Shown here in pieces: positions 6,850 to 7,545 of a stretch of DNA of 7,545 bases. Origin of the DNA: Ignavibacteriales bacterium (GTDB lineage Bacteria; Bacteroidota; Ignavibacteria; Ignavibacteriales; Melioribacteraceae). The stretch is from NCBI GenBank assembly GCA_016929735.1, contig JAFGID010000162.1, forward strand, positions 1 through 7,545, read 5' to 3'. The notes below the pieces were generated by a model. It did not search any database, was not told the DNA's origin, and was given only the letters and a program-made list of their open reading frames with translations. The position numbers were made by a program, and so were the translations under genes. Position 1 is the stretch's first letter. Each line of letters starts with the position of its first letter.

Positions 6850-7545
6850 ATGAAAAAATATATTTTTAAAATTATCATAATATTATTCACTATTACGTTA
6901 TCACTGTCAGCTCAATCAAAAGTTGGAACAACTTCAGCTCCTTTCTTAACAAATCCTGTTGGCTCAAGGGCAATAGGTATGGGGGGTGCTTTTGTTGCTA
7001 CATCAAATGATGTTACAGCATTGCATTGGAATCCCGCAGGTATTGCAAGAATTGGTGGAGGCGATGCATCATTTACGCGAACAAATTGGTTCGCTAACAT
7101 AACATACAATTGGGCGGGAGCATCACTTGATTTAGGTGAACTGGGTGCTATTGGCTTAAATGCAACATACCTTGATTATGGAAAGATGGAAGTTACCACA
7201 CTTGCAGAATATGACGGAACAGGAGAGTATTTTACTGCATCTGATATGGTTGTTGGTTTAACTTATAGCAGGAATTTGACTGATAAGTTTGCAATTGGCA
7301 TTACTGCAAAATATGTTCATCAGCAAATATGGAATTGTACTGCTAGCGCTCTTGCATTTGATCTTGGTGTGCTTTTTATATCTGATATTTATGGTTTAAG
7401 AGTTGGGGCAACCATAACAAATTTTGGCGATGATATGCAGTTGGATGGTAAAGACTTATATGTTCAACACGACATTGACCCTAATGCTTATGGTAATAAC
7501 GAACAGATACTTGCAAAATTAAAGACAGATAGGTTCCCATTACCA
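6850..7545 (+). CDS. PorV/PorQ-family outer-membrane protein, 5' part
   Basis: The frame is open to the right edge and gives 232 residues without a stop. Residues 1-21 are a signal peptide with likely cleavage after LSA and Gln as the first mature residue, as is common in this group. The mature start holds the family signature NPVGSRAIGMGGAFVATSND (35-54), followed by VTALHWNPAGIARI (55-68). It matches PorV/PorQ proteins, which are 14-strand FadL-like barrels. Later strands such as AIGLNATYLDYG, MVVGLTYSRNLTDKFAIGITAKYVHQQ and LRVGATITNFG alternate as expected for a barrel. Known PorV (LptO) binds the sorting domains of T9SS cargo and carries cargo to the attachment complex; PorQ and other paralogues have less clear roles. 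Family members are usually about 300-400 residues, so 60-80% is probably present. Its position 10 bp after a T9SS cargo gene suggests a dedicated partner. Whether it is true PorV or a paralogue cannot be decided here. Confidence 0.88.
   Translation, partial: MKKYIFKIIIILFTITLSLSAQSKVGTTSAPFLTNPVGSRAIGMGGAFVATSNDVTALHWNPAGIARIGGGDASFTRTNWFANITYNWAGASLDLGELGAIGLNATYLDYGKMEVTTLAEYDGTGEYFTASDMVVGLTYSRNLTDKFAIGITAKYVHQQIWNCTASALAFDLGVLFISDIYGLRVGATITNFGDDMQLDGKDLYVQHDIDPNAYGNNEQILAKLKTDRFPLP

Noticed and set aside
6845..6853. Two-codon mini reading frame ATG-ATA-TGA overlapping the PorV-like start
   Set aside because: Its ATG is one base from the Shine-Dalgarno core, too near for initiation, and the overlap is probably chance.
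6912..7109. 65-residue - strand frame near the right end
   Set aside because: The + strand here encodes the signature region of a PorV/PorQ-family protein, so the antisense frame is a shadow.

Overview
The window is an AT-rich bacterial fragment, all on the + strand. It suggests a free-living member of the Bacteroidota/Chlorobiota group (FCB superphylum), most like Ignavibacteria or a relative. This placement is inferred from three things: a TonB-dependent outer-membrane receptor with an N-terminal carboxypeptidase-regulatory-like domain, a large secreted protein ending in a type IX secretion (T9SS, Por) type A sorting domain, and a PorV/PorQ-family outer-membrane protein. The three genes have recognisable Shine-Dalgarno sequences, which is more typical of Chlorobiota/Ignavibacteria than of classic Bacteroidia. 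No rRNA, tRNA, CRISPR array or mobile element is visible.

Layout: (1) positions 1-300 hold the 3' end of a trpG/pabA-type glutamine amidotransferase gene, open at the left edge, with the catalytic His and Glu still present. (2) Positions 301-453 form a non-coding gap with 16% G+C. It carries a palindrome that exactly matches the FNR-family consensus TTGAT-N4-ATCAA, a 14-bp direct repeat whose two copies each contain the Bacteroidota-like box TATATTTG, and other candidate promoter elements. (3) Positions 454-3246 encode a 930-residue TonB-dependent receptor. (4) A gap of 11-17 bp, depending on the start, leads to a secreted protein of about 1,190 residues with Asp-rich, calcium-loop-like repeats, a fibronectin-III-like module and a T9SS sorting tail. 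(5) Another 10 bp on, from 6850 to the right edge, lies the first 232 residues of a PorV/PorQ-like outer-membrane barrel protein. This gene is open at the right edge.

The last three genes are tightly spaced, co-directional and lack visible internal terminators, so they probably form one transcription unit. The reading I favour is a cell-surface module: a receptor for TonB-powered uptake, a T9SS-exported partner displayed at the surface, and a PorV-like protein that may shuttle or anchor that partner. SusD is absent, so this is not a standard SusC/SusD pair. The ligand cannot be determined from the sequence. The possible FNR/CRP-type site upstream would place the module under redox, nitric oxide or cyclic-nucleotide control, but that is a hypothesis.
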